Shown: positions 16,440-25,208 of the stretch, piece after piece
How the letters are laid out: every line of letters begins with the position of its first letter
Position numbering within the stretch: the stretch's first letter is position 1
Assembly (NCBI GenBank): GCA_002733575.1
Contig: NVWB01000002.1
Coordinates: forward strand, 1-64,000
Length of the DNA stretch: 64,000 nucleotides
Direction of reading: 5' to 3'
Source of the DNA: Blastopirellula sp.
GTDB taxonomy: Bacteria > Planctomycetota > Planctomycetia > Pirellulales > Pirellulaceae
Program-made: the position numbers and the translations under genes
Notes under the pieces: generated by a model
The model's database searches: none
Told to the model about the DNA's origin: nothing
Seen by the model: the letters and a program-made list of their open reading frames with translations, nothing else

Positions 16440-16852
16440 AGAAAGACCCCTTAATGAAAATAGTGATGAAGAGTTATAAGAGACAGGAAATTTGAGTTTA
16501 CCAAATTAATTTCTTGATTACACTTTTTTTTCGGAAATATCAAAAAAACACCCTCGAACTAGGTTGGTAGATTACTAAAACTAAGTGCTTTTAACCATTA
16601 CGCTAATTGTTTCATGGCTTTCAGGGGTCTATAGGGCAGTATTATCATTGGCGAAACATCTGAAATTAGAGATAACTGTTCTGGTTAAGCTACTAAGGCT
16701 AAGTTTCGTCAAGGAGCGTGGAGACGGCCAACAGTTCAATCAGTGCATTTTAAAAGTCGCTAAGCCGAGTTTTAACGAAAATTGCGGCCATGGATTTCAG
16801 ATATTTCTCGTCTTCCCAGAAAGGCAATGTTCAGGTTGATCTTGAATTTTTA

Positions 16853-16930
16853 GACCCGAGAGGCCCGATGTCTCCCCAACTGGGGCTTTGTTGAATTGGG
16901 CATATCGACTCCAAGGAATCAGAGGCTACA
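16853..16930 (+). repeat. Single-unit relative of the 12.4-kb tandem repeat
   Basis: It shares CCCGATGTC, CCCCAACTGGGGCTTTGTTG, GGGCATAT and GGCTAC in the same order and spacing as 12400-12540, with one 16-bp unit instead of five. Confidence 0.7.
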
Positions 16931-16990
16931 GCGGCCAAGTATTCGCAGGGTTTAAATAGAGGCCTCTTCATTCGCGTGAATATTTTTTCC

Positions 16991-17030
16991 CAATCTCAAG
17001 CGCGAAGCGTAAGCGAGAGTGAAGTGCAAA
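16991..17030 (+). repeat. Second copy of the AAGCGCGAAGCGTAAGCGAG repeat
   Basis: Nearly identical to 5063-5102 (CAATCYCAAGCGCGAAG, then GAAGTGCAAA). It sits directly after the stop of the MFS-spermidine synthase gene, as the other copy sits after nnrE, so both are at transcript 3' ends. Confidence 0.7.
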
Positions 17031-17074
17031 AAGATGAACCACCAAGGTACGAAGAAGAAGAACCCAACGGCCCT

Positions 17075-19168
17075 CTACTTCAGCACCTCTAGCAAATTGC
17101 TATAGTTATCGGTCCACAGTCGATGCAGTGCCAGTTGGCCGCTGTTTTGTTGGGTGCGGGATTGGACGATGGGGTCTTGGATGAACGACCGGTTGGCGGT
17201 GCCGAGAATCCATTGCGAGCCAGTCAGGTGTTGGGCTGCATCGGCTTGGCTGGTGATGTAGAGTGGGTTGATTTCTATGTTCTGGCACAGCGACGAGACC
17301 ACCGGGCGTAGATCAACGTGCATGTTGCTAATGTGGACCGCCAGAATTCCATCGGGCTTTAAATGTTTGCGGTAAATGGCAAACGCTTCTTGGGTTAGCA
17401 GGTGCGTGGGGATGGCGTCTCCGCTGAATGCATCGAGTACCAGCAGATCAAACTTTTGATTCGGTTCACGTTCAAGCGAAAGCCGGGCATCTCCGAGGAT
17501 GACTTCGATTTCCGCTGGTGAGTCTTTCATAAACGTAAAATGCTGCTGGGCCAGTTCGATCACATCGGGGTTGATTTCGTACATGCGAAAGTAGTCGCCC
17601 GGCTGTCCATAGGCGGCCAAAGTTCCGGCCCCCAGACCCACCACGCCAACACGTTTGGGCGAGTCGGTTGAGAAACGCTGCATGGCCAGACCAATGCCTG
17701 TTTCTTGGGAGTAATAGGAAGTGGGCGTACTGACTTTTGTAGGATCAAGATATTGAAACCCATGCACAATGCGGCCATGGTACATGGTACGAATTGCGTC
17801 GGGTGTGCCCCGTTGTTGTTCGCCAATATGCAAGGTGCCATAAAAGTTGCGGCGAGATTCGATGTAGTTGGAACCGAAGCTTCCAAGTTGGGCATACAAT
17901 ACGATTAAGAAAGCGGGAAAACTGATCCAAACGATTTTCGGAATGATGGACGCTTCTTTATTTTCTGTTGGCGAACTCGACTTAGCAATTCGGCTCAAGA
18001 CCACAGCCGCCAGGAAGAATCCTAGCAACAGTGCCAACGGCATTTCTAAATAGCTGGTAAAGATCATCGGGCAGAGAATCGAAACGACGATGCCGCCCAG
18101 TGCTCCGCCGGCGGAGATCATTAAGTAGTAGGCGGTCAAATGCCGGGCATCAGGTTTCATGCGAACCAGTTCGCCGTGGCAGATCATGCAGATAAAGAAC
18201 ATCGTGGAAAAATAAAGTGTGACCGTTAGCACCATGCCGAGATTAATTCCAAAGATGGCAGCCGTGCTGATGATCGTGATAAACGCAATCGTCAGCCAAC
18301 TAATCCATTCAGACTTGTACCAACCGGTTCCGTCAAAACAAAGAATGAATGTCAACAGATATAAGCTGAGCGGCAACACCCAAAGAAACGGCACCACGGC
18401 CATGTCTTGGCAAACATGATTGGTCGTGGCCAACAACAAGACACAAGCAAACGCGGGAAGCAACAACCAGTACAGGCGGTTCTTCCACGTGATAGGGGAA
18501 GTTGGTTCGGCGTCTCTCTCGTTTGAACTTTCTGTATCTGATTTTAATTCAACCGCTGGCACATATTTCCAAATAGCCCAACACACGACCATGCAGATTG
18601 CGGCGTAACCAACGTAACCAAGGCTCCAGCCGATGGCTTGAAATTGCATGGAGAACGATGGCTCGACCAGAAACGGATAGCTGAGTAGTGCGACTAGTGA
18701 ACCAATGTTCGATAACGCATACAACCGATAGGGCGAACGACCAGGATTTAATTTTGCAAACCAGACTTGCAACAGCGGCCCATTGGCGGCCAACAGCAAA
18801 TAGGGCAGCCCTAGTGTTACGGTTAATAGCAATGCAATGGAAAGCACCGGGTTTTCACTGCCGGTCGGCTTCCAAGTTTCAGTTGGAATGATCGGCAAGA
18901 TAAAACAGCCCAATAGTATTAAGCCTAAATGTACGACCGCTTGCGTGCGGACTTTCAGATATTTGGACAGCAAATGGGCATAGGTATAACCAGCAAATAG
19001 CACGACTTGAAAGAAGAGCATGCAGGTAGTCCACACAGTAGGGCTGCCACCAAACCAAGGAAGAATGGCCTTGCTGATAATGGGCTGCACTTGAAACAGC
19101 AAAAACGCACTAGCTGTGACAGCAAGTGCGAATAAAAGTGTCGTGCTTTTATTGGTGGAATTTGACAT
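17075..19168 (-). CDS. Fused membrane (MFS-like)/spermidine synthase-like protein
   Basis: I use the ATG at 19168 (697 residues); the longer frame begins at a TTG without a ribosome binding site. The N-terminal ~420 residues are a polytopic membrane domain with roughly 10-12 hydrophobic helices (ALAVTASAFLLFQVQPIISK onward). The C-terminal ~250 residues are a spermidine synthase/methyltransferase fold: RVGVVGLGAGTLAAY, MYEINPDVIELA, VILGDARLSLE and the active-site-like DLLVLDAFSGDAIPTHLLT. Such fusions are widespread but uncharacterised; aminopropyl transfer coupled to transport is conjecture. Confidence 0.9.
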   Translation of the reverse strand: MSNSTNKSTTLLFALAVTASAFLLFQVQPIISKAILPWFGGSPTVWTTCMLFFQVVLFAGYTYAHLLSKYLKVRTQAVVHLGLILLGCFILPIIPTETWKPTGSENPVLSIALLLTVTLGLPYLLLAANGPLLQVWFAKLNPGRSPYRLYALSNIGSLVALLSYPFLVEPSFSMQFQAIGWSLGYVGYAAICMVVCWAIWKYVPAVELKSDTESSNERDAEPTSPITWKNRLYWLLLPAFACVLLLATTNHVCQDMAVVPFLWVLPLSLYLLTFILCFDGTGWYKSEWISWLTIAFITIISTAAIFGINLGMVLTVTLYFSTMFFICMICHGELVRMKPDARHLTAYYLMISAGGALGGIVVSILCPMIFTSYLEMPLALLLGFFLAAVVLSRIAKSSSPTENKEASIIPKIVWISFPAFLIVLYAQLGSFGSNYIESRRNFYGTLHIGEQQRGTPDAIRTMYHGRIVHGFQYLDPTKVSTPTSYYSQETGIGLAMQRFSTDSPKRVGVVGLGAGTLAAYGQPGDYFRMYEINPDVIELAQQHFTFMKDSPAEIEVILGDARLSLEREPNQKFDLLVLDAFSGDAIPTHLLTQEAFAIYRKHLKPDGILAVHISNMHVDLRPVVSSLCQNIEINPLYITSQADAAQHLTGSQWILGTANRSFIQDPIVQSRTQQNSGQLALHRLWTDNYSNLLEVLK

Positions 19169-19547
19169 ATCTACACGGAACTTTGCATGGATTATACGCT
19201 TCAGATAAATTGAGAACTTTGGCAAAGGTAATTTAGAAGTCTAGCATGGAAATTCATGCGATTAGGCTGAAAAAACGGCCATAATTTGAGTCTTTGAATG
19301 AACCTCCCCCATTACGAGGGGGCAGCCGTGAGATTAGGGAAAACCCGATTAAAAAGATCGTGGACATGGGCAAGAAAAAAAACTTGGGAATAGATTGTTT
19401 TAATTACCCCGATTATCGGAATTGTCCTTTTCATGACGGAATCTCCGACATTAGAATGGATTAACTGTCGTCTTTTCTCCGTCGCTTGGGTTTGCCTTTA
19501 TTCTCAAGTGGCGAAAAATCCTCTTCTCAGACTCTTAGGAGTTGGTT
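19169..19547. other. Divergent intergenic region, promoter side of two genes
   Basis: No gene is seen. A small CCCCC-ATTACGA-GGGGG hairpin lies at about 19306-19322. The right end carries TAGGAG (19536-19541), the ribosome binding site of the next gene. Promoters for both flanking genes should lie here, but I cannot place them confidently. Confidence 0.5.
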
Positions 19548-19979
19548 ATGTACGCCACTGCTTCACTTGAAGCGGAGGTGATGGTAGTTCTTCGTGAACT
19601 GGCCAGTGCCTACGCCTGTCGTGATTCGGAGAGAGTTTTAGAGTTGTTTTCAGAAGAACCCGATGCATTGATGTTGGGTACCGGCCAAGAAGAAAAAAGT
19701 ATCGGCTTGGCGGGTATCTTGAATCAATTTCGGACCGACTGGGAGCAATTAGACACCGTGCGGATACGTTTCGGATGGCGAAGTGTATCGTGTCATGGTG
19801 ACGTTGCTTGGGTTGCTACAGACTGTTATATGTTTGTTCAAGCCGGGTATCGTCAGACTGAAATTCCTCTTCGTATGACTGCCGTGATGATTGATCACGA
19901 TGGTCAATGGAAAATTTCCCAGCTTCACATCTCTTCGCCGGTTTTACCGGAAGAAGAAGTGGACACCGCCTTGGAGTAA
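19548..19979 (+). CDS. SnoaL/NTF2-like domain protein
   Basis: From ATG 19548 (TAGGAG 6 bases upstream) the protein has 143 residues; a TTG two codons earlier overlaps the ribosome binding site. The cone-shaped NTF2/SnoaL-like fold is indicated by the N-terminal helix (VMVVLRELASAYACRDSERVLELF), MLGTGQEEKSIG, VAWVATDCYMFV and the final HDGQWKISQLHISSP. Members are often described as ketosteroid-isomerase-like or DUF4440; the substrate is unknown. A terminator follows. Confidence 0.82.
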   Translation: MYATASLEAEVMVVLRELASAYACRDSERVLELFSEEPDALMLGTGQEEKSIGLAGILNQFRTDWEQLDTVRIRFGWRSVSCHGDVAWVATDCYMFVQAGYRQTEIPLRMTAVMIDHDGQWKISQLHISSPVLPEEEVDTALE

Positions 19980-20030
19980 TACACTTTAGTCCTTATTACC
20001 CGATATTATTCGACTCCAAGGTTCAGTATT

Positions 20031-20075
20031 AGCCCTCTTTTCGGTGATTTCACCGTATTGAGGGCTTTTCTTTTT
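20031..20075 (+). terminator. Rho-independent terminator
   Basis: AGCCCTC...GAGGGCT enclosing a second hairpin (CGGTGATTTCACCG), followed by TTTTCTTTTT. It ends the SnoaL-like gene. Confidence 0.85.
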
Positions 20076-20183
20076 ATAGGCCCTACGGGATATAATGAGC
20101 ACATAGGGCACTTCACCCTTTTGCGTTTAGACGTTAGGCTAAAACAAGCTTTCTTTCCACGTTTTTTTCTTCAAAGTACCGGC

Positions 20184-20558
20184 ATGATTCGCACGCTATT
20201 AAAATCCAAAATTCATCGAGCCATGGTTACCCAAGCCGATTTGGAATATGTCGGATCGATTACGATTGATGAAGACTTGATGGTGGCCGCTGATATCGTG
20301 GAAAACGAGCAGGTTGATATCTATAACATCACCAGTGGCAATCGATTAACCACGTACGCCATCCCCGGTAAAGCCGGCAGCGGAGTGATCTGCATCAACG
20401 GAGCGGCCGCCCATTTAGCCCAGCCCAATGACCTGGTAATTATCGCCAGCTACGCGACCTACGAAGAAGCCGAACTAGCAAATCACCGGCCCACGGTGAT
20501 CATGGTCGACGAACAAAATCGCCAAGTGGAATCTGCCTTGAGTGGTGGTGCTCAGTAA
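20184..20558 (+). CDS. panD: Aspartate 1-decarboxylase
   Basis: The ATG at 20184 gives a 124-residue protein of family length, starting [13 protein letters not shown]; the longer frame begins inside the upstream terminator. It makes beta-alanine from aspartate for pantothenate and CoA. The self-cleavage site Gly24-Ser25 (EYVGSITID) generates the pyruvoyl group. Also present are Tyr58-region [14 protein letters not shown] and [22 protein letters not shown]. No other pantothenate gene is adjacent. Confidence 0.95.
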   Translation: MIRTLLKSKIHRAMVTQADLEYVGSITIDEDLMVAADIVENEQVDIYNITSGNRLTTYAIPGKAGSGVICINGAAAHLAQPNDLVIIASYATYEEAELANHRPTVIMVDEQNRQVESALSGGAQ

Positions 20559-20691
20559 GACTTTCTGTAGAGCGTGGTTGCAAATACATTCGGTGTGTCA
20601 TGTAGGGTGGATGAAATCTTTATTTTCATCCACCGTTAAAGCACTTCGTGTGCTGCATTCTTCCTATTTGTAATGAGCACTAGGTTTCACT

Positions 20692-21684
20692 GTGATTAAT
20701 ATTAAAATAGTTGATGATGACACTTTTCTCCTTGCCTTGGATGTATTCTTCAGGGAAGGCATGAAGCAGATTGAATCCAGCGAACTGTTAGTATGCGCAG
20801 AGTCAATATCGCGAGAGCTGTCTCTAGATCCAAGCACTTGTCCAATTGAGGGTTACTACCACGAGACCCCCGAACTTTCGCAATATTTCAGGCTCATGCG
20901 ATCTATCCAGGAGGTGGAGAAAAATCGCGAGCGCGAGATATCCGACACTAGATCGTTCGAGAGATTGAAGCAAGTCTCCTCCTCCAGCATTTTCGGAATA
21001 TGCGATGATAGAGACGACTTGCTGTTGCCACGACGACGTGATGTTGTTGCTTATGCCTTGCTAGATCTGGCTCCCGAATGGAAGCTTCAGGAGGTTTTAG
21101 AAAGGGCTCGAGATGTATCTTCTCCGGACGACTATTCACTGGTGGGTATGGCATGCCGTTTTGGTTCTCCGTATGTTGTAGCAGCCTTGCGAGAGACGGT
21201 TGCCCTATATGCAGCCATGATGCCCGGCTGTGCGTGGGAGATAGAGTACCGATGGGAAGTTTCGAGCGAGCTCGAAACGCTCGCAAATCAATTCATTGAG
21301 GCTGCATCTATTGATATCGGATTTGAAATTCCAAAAGCAAATTCAGAGAATGCGCCTCACTATTTTGAAAAGGGAACAGGTTCCGATATCCTCGGACGTT
21401 GCATAGCAATTGGCTATAACGATGCAGAATCCCCGCAGCTTTATTACCATTGGGCCATTCGCCTGATTCTGGCTGACGGGAAGCCTGATGTTGAAGAGTT
21501 CTGGGACGAGCAGCTTTGGACAACGGAACGCTATTCCGTGGAGCGACATCGGATATACTCCGAATCGATCGATACAACTCGCCCGCTCTGCAAGAGGGAC
21601 GGGTGCGATCGGCATAGCGTAAAGCTGAGTCTCTTCTGTAAGAAACATCACTTATTAATGCTCATGTGCACTAATAACACGTAA
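20692..21684 (+). CDS. Hypothetical protein with C-terminal Cys/His cluster
   Basis: A 330-residue soluble protein with a GTG start; ATG at 20761 is an alternative and no strong ribosome binding site supports either. It is acidic and largely helical, with no signal peptide or membrane segment. The last 35 residues contain C-x4-C-x10-C-x2-H (CKRDGC...FCKKHH), a pattern seen in small zinc knuckles beside nucleases and other proteins. It is flanked by intergenic sequence and alone on its strand. I do not recognise the family. Confidence 0.65.
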   Translation: MINIKIVDDDTFLLALDVFFREGMKQIESSELLVCAESISRELSLDPSTCPIEGYYHETPELSQYFRLMRSIQEVEKNREREISDTRSFERLKQVSSSSIFGICDDRDDLLLPRRRDVVAYALLDLAPEWKLQEVLERARDVSSPDDYSLVGMACRFGSPYVVAALRETVALYAAMMPGCAWEIEYRWEVSSELETLANQFIEAASIDIGFEIPKANSENAPHYFEKGTGSDILGRCIAIGYNDAESPQLYYHWAIRLILADGKPDVEEFWDEQLWTTERYSVERHRIYSESIDTTRPLCKRDGCDRHSVKLSLFCKKHHLLMLMCTNNT

Positions 21685-22107
21685 TGGCAAACCTATAACT
21701 ATCGCCAGTGAGAATCTCGTATCAACTCATCGATCTAATTTCTTGAACCACAACGGACCAAAAGTGTGCTAAAGTCCACATGATCTCAGATCAAATGTTG
21801 CACACACTGGCAGATAGCCAGTGGCACCCGGCGCTGAATACTGATAACAGGGATTCGAGTGATTAATGATTCATATTTCCTCACTCCCTATTTTTTTTCG
21901 TTATTTGTTGTATCTACCCCAAATGCTGTGCTACCTTTTAATTCACTGTTTCGCACTGACCGTAAATGGGCGGGATTAAATTATCGCATTTTTGCAGGCT
22001 AATTCCTGTGAGGCACCAGAGGTGTAGATATTCGTCGTTACTTAACCAATTATCGAACCGAATTGCGTGCTGGGATCGCCGCCAGTGACTCATCTGTTGG
22101 GCCACGG
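21685..22107. other. Intergenic region with one hairpin repeat
   Basis: No gene is supported. The hairpin repeat at 21805-21829 lies here. The last ~90 bases before 22108 are open in the frame of the next gene (RRYLTNYRTELRAGIAAS) but contain only a TTG start at 22063. Confidence 0.5.
21805..21829. repeat. CACTGGC...GCCAGTG hairpin repeat, second copy
   Basis: CACTGGC (21805-21811) and GCCAGTG (21817-21823), plus the flank GCACCC. It is the reverse complement of the element at 1092-1113 with a different loop. Confidence 0.6.
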
Positions 22108-22782
22108 ATGTTGACAATTTCGATTGCCTTTGCTGTATTGGTTGCGATCTACATACTGTTGGCTATCGTGCTGATTCCACAGAACGAAACGCGACACTTC
22201 CACTTTGTAGATGAACGCGGCGCCATCACGGTTTTATCCGCCATGTTTCTGGCAATAGGCTGTGGATTCGGATTCGCTTCGTTCCTTCTTTCTTTAGGTT
22301 CACCGCGATCTGTTCGTTGCTTTTGGTTATTGGTGTCCACTGCACTCGGCTTGCTTGTCCTAGACGAGTTGCTGCAATTCCACGAGCGTATTGGCTTTCG
22401 ACTGGATGGTATCGACCCGTTTGATCTGGCGAGCTCGGGGATCATACGGGGTTGGAATGACGTAGTCGTTATTCTATACGGTGTGATTGCGGTGCCAGTC
22501 GGTGTGCTGCTCTTGCCAACGATGATCAGATACCGATCATTTCTTATATTGATCTGCATCGCGTTTGTATCTTACGTCCTACATACCACGATCGACTCGC
22601 TGGTCGAACCTCCAACCATTCTGTCGGTGATACTTGAGGAATCAGCCAAGCTTTATTGCTCCCTGTGTGTCGCACTCGCCTGTTTAGCTGGACTGCTAGT
22701 GCATACTGCGAATGTCAAACTAGCGTCCAATCCACAGATTGGTGCCTATCCAAGCAATGCTCGCGGAGCCACGGGACTCTAG
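22108..22782 (+). CDS. Polytopic membrane protein of unknown function
   Basis: From ATG 22108 the protein has 224 residues; a TTG at 22063 would add 15. About six membrane helices are visible, at roughly 2-23, 40-62, 71-88, 112-133, 137-155 and 165-187. A conserved-looking polar motif, LDELLQFHERIG, follows helix 3, and HTTIDS and EESAKLY lie near helices 5-6. The paired acidic and His residues at membrane borders suggest a metal- or cofactor-binding membrane enzyme, but this is conjecture. It is convergent with the small gene at 22839. Confidence 0.7.
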   Translation: MLTISIAFAVLVAIYILLAIVLIPQNETRHFHFVDERGAITVLSAMFLAIGCGFGFASFLLSLGSPRSVRCFWLLVSTALGLLVLDELLQFHERIGFRLDGIDPFDLASSGIIRGWNDVVVILYGVIAVPVGVLLLPTMIRYRSFLILICIAFVSYVLHTTIDSLVEPPTILSVILEESAKLYCSLCVALACLAGLLVHTANVKLASNPQIGAYPSNARGATGL

Positions 22783-22803
22783 GTTCCTGAAATCAATATC
22801 TTT

Positions 22804-22838
22804 CGGCAACGGGTGACACTGACACCCGGCGAGTGCCG
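22804..22838. terminator. Hairpin between convergent genes
   Basis: A nested stem, CGGCA/TGCCG outside and CGGGTG/CACCCG inside, between the membrane protein and the small reverse-strand gene. It has no T-run, so it may be a repeat acting as a 3' end. Confidence 0.5.
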
Positions 22839-23114
22839 TTATGTCATGTCCCCGTGCAATGAAATAATTTCATGGTGAGGCAGGGCTGCTCCAAACATTT
22901 TCTTTGCATCCCCATTCTCTAAGTGGTTCAAAATCTCACTCTTTGTATCATCGGGGCAATTGGCAGCTTCCAGGGCAGTCCAGCACATTTTACTTCCCTC
23001 GCTTTTTTTACCGGTGTTATAAAGGTAGCAACCTAGGGAAAATAAATCTCTCAACGCAATTCGGCAGTTCATATTTTCAACATGATTAAAAATGGACTGT
23101 AGCTTTTCTAGCAT
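22839..23114 (-). CDS. Small helical hypothetical protein downstream of the kinase
   Basis: A 91-residue protein with a good ribosome binding site (AAAGGA, about 5 bases before ATG 23114). It is all-helical in character and the segment ALRDLFSLGCYLYNTGKKSEG resembles one TPR-like helical pair. It starts 34 bp after the Ser/Thr kinase stop on the same strand, so it is probably co-transcribed and may be a kinase partner or substrate. No motif gives a function. Confidence 0.65.
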   Translation of the reverse strand: MLEKLQSIFNHVENMNCRIALRDLFSLGCYLYNTGKKSEGSKMCWTALEAANCPDDTKSEILNHLENGDAKKMFGAALPHHEIISLHGDMT

Positions 23115-23148
23115 GGTTTCCTTTCGGTCTATGATTCATTCTCGCAAA

Positions 23149-24930
23149 TTAGTCCGCAGTGGTGGACTTCATCTTCTCGATTTCGGTTTTGGCTTGATTC
23201 ACTGCGTTGGTGGCCCAGGGTTTGTTTTTGTAGAGTTCGATCAGTGCGGCATATATTTTCAATGCTTGTTGTGGCTCCGTCTTGTGGAGTGTTTCAGCAA
23301 AATCTAAGCGTTGCTGAATTTTCACCATTTGAGATTTACTGGAAGCGGTGATCTCTCGATTCAGTTGATCTAATCTTCGTTGGGCTAAAATTAAACAATC
23401 GTTGACTTTTTCGGTTTGGGAATTCCCTGGACCATACAAATCTAACAACGCCCTGAACTTAATGGCTGCCAGCTCAGGCGAGTTTTTAGTGAGATTCAAT
23501 GCCTCGATGAATGCCAGTTCGGCAGGCTCCAACGTATCGGATTTTAAACGAAGACTGGCAGAAAATTGATAGCGGCGTTCTTGTTGCGCCAAATCAAGTT
23601 CGGCTTGCAACGCTTCTATTTTGCTGGCACGCTCATCGGCAGGATAGAGTTCCAGGAACTTTGTGATCTCTCGTGAGACTTCTTCTGGCTCTCCCTCTTC
23701 TACCGAGGCGTTGATTGTCTCGAACAACGCATCTGCCGATTGATTTTGCGGTAACCAGAAAATCAACCCGATGATGATTCCTAAGGCAACAATCATTCCG
23801 ATGGTCTGAAGTCTCGCGGCCCAGTAAGACTCGGGGGCCTCTTCTTCGAAGCGACTTTTGCTTTTTGAACGATCTTCGGCCATGGTGACAAAACGGTCTT
23901 CGCCAGAGTCACTTGAGTTCGCATCTTCGTTTCCGGTATCGAGTTCAACCGTGGCATCGTTGGGTGTAGGTTCTTTTGATTTCGAATCTTGCTGTTCTAT
24001 GGTTTCAAGATTATTCGCGTCACTTTTCTTTGGCTTTTTTATCTGATAGTCATCGTCAGAACCTTGGGTGACATCCGACGCTATATTCAACTCAAAACTA
24101 GCAGGAGATGCCTCGGTTTCTTTGATGATACTTTCCAGCCGTCGAATCAATGTGGTGGCAGTCGGAATCCGCTTTTGGGGATCTTTTTCTAGCAACTGAT
24201 CCATCAGTTTGGAAAACTCTTGGGGACAATCAAACGACAAGCGTTCAATCGGAACTGGCTCGGAGTAGCGTAAGCGATGGAGCACTTCGGCGATGGAATC
24301 ACCGTGGTAAGGGGCTGAGCCTGTCATCATGGCGTACATCACGCTGCCTAAGCTATACAAGTCACTACGTGGCGTGACAGGTTCGCCAAAAGCTTGCTCG
24401 GGAGACATATAGTCTGCCGTGCCAACGATGCCACCTTCGGCAGTCATACTGGTTGCTCCGAACAAGCGAGCAATCCCGAAGTCTGCAATTTTTGGATTTC
24501 CTTGAGCATCAAATAAGAGATTGGCGGGCTTGATGTCTCGGTGAATGACTCCAAAGTCATGGGCATGTTTCAACCCTTTCGTAATGGCAATGCCAAACTG
24601 ACTGACCTCTTTCCAAGAGAATTGTTGTTTATCGTGAATACGTTCGGCCAGATTAGCCCCGGTGACTAATTCCATGGCATAGAAAAGTTCGCCCTGCTCT
24701 TCTCCGTAGGCGTAGAGTTGCACAATGTTTGGGTGCTTCAATTGCTTGAGTGTTTCTATCTCGCGCTCGAAGCGTTCGCGCATGCGACCTTGGGTGGCTA
24801 AGCCAGTAGGCAGAACCTTGATGGCCGCATGATCCCCAGTTCGCTCATCGGTTCCATAATAAACGGTGCCCATTCCACCACGGCCAAGAATTTTTCCGAT
24901 GAGATACGGGCCCAGTTTTTTTTCTGTCAT
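23149..24930 (-). CDS. Membrane-anchored Ser/Thr protein kinase (Hanks type)
   Basis: A 593-residue protein. The N-terminal kinase domain (about 8-270) has the glycine loop GRGGMGTVYYG, Lys38 in AAIKVL, the catalytic HRDIKPAN (Asp132), DFG (150-152) and SPEQ. A low-complexity acidic linker (about 280-365) leads to one membrane helix at about 376-394. The C-terminal ~195 residues are helical and TPR-like (EFLELYPADERASKIEALQ, PQQALKIYAALIELYKN) and should face the periplasm. It presumably senses an external protein cue and phosphorylates cytoplasmic targets. Confidence 0.92.
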   Translation of the reverse strand: MTEKKLGPYLIGKILGRGGMGTVYYGTDERTGDHAAIKVLPTGLATQGRMRERFEREIETLKQLKHPNIVQLYAYGEEQGELFYAMELVTGANLAERIHDKQQFSWKEVSQFGIAITKGLKHAHDFGVIHRDIKPANLLFDAQGNPKIADFGIARLFGATSMTAEGGIVGTADYMSPEQAFGEPVTPRSDLYSLGSVMYAMMTGSAPYHGDSIAEVLHRLRYSEPVPIERLSFDCPQEFSKLMDQLLEKDPQKRIPTATTLIRRLESIIKETEASPASFELNIASDVTQGSDDDYQIKKPKKSDANNLETIEQQDSKSKEPTPNDATVELDTGNEDANSSDSGEDRFVTMAEDRSKSKSRFEEEAPESYWAARLQTIGMIVALGIIIGLIFWLPQNQSADALFETINASVEEGEPEEVSREITKFLELYPADERASKIEALQAELDLAQQERRYQFSASLRLKSDTLEPAELAFIEALNLTKNSPELAAIKFRALLDLYGPGNSQTEKVNDCLILAQRRLDQLNREITASSKSQMVKIQQRLDFAETLHKTEPQQALKIYAALIELYKNKPWATNAVNQAKTEIEKMKSTTAD

Positions 24931-25208
24931 TACAATCTACTTTGGCCGGTTCAATTCAAGTGAAAAGAAATGCAGCCATCCCGATTTCTCTTACAACAGG
25001 AGAAGAGAGCGATTCAAAATGGGTTCGTTGAAAGTACGAACCATGGCTGCGAACGAAAAACGTACCGTTCAGAATAGCCTATTCATTGCGGTTATGCACG
25101 CAATTTAGCACGATACAATCACTTGTAACCCAGAAATTAATAAGATAAACCCATATCGAATTGCAAGGATGCATTCCTTGCAATTCGTGAAATGTACCGC
25201 ATCAACGA

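Larger units (their letters stand above)
16440..17074. other. Intergenic region with two dispersed repeats
   Basis: No gene is supported; an 84-codon forward ORF (16585-16839) has no ribosome binding site and no recognisable content. The region 16853-16930 is related to the 12.2-12.5 kb repeat (ACCCGAGAGGCCCGATGTC, then GGGGCTTTGTTGAATTGGG). 16991-17030 repeats the element at 5063-5102. Confidence 0.65.

Noticed and set aside
16585-16839. Forward 84-residue ORF in the 16.4-17.1 kb gap
   Set aside because: No ribosome binding site, low-complexity hydrophobic start and no recognisable motif; kept only as intergenic.
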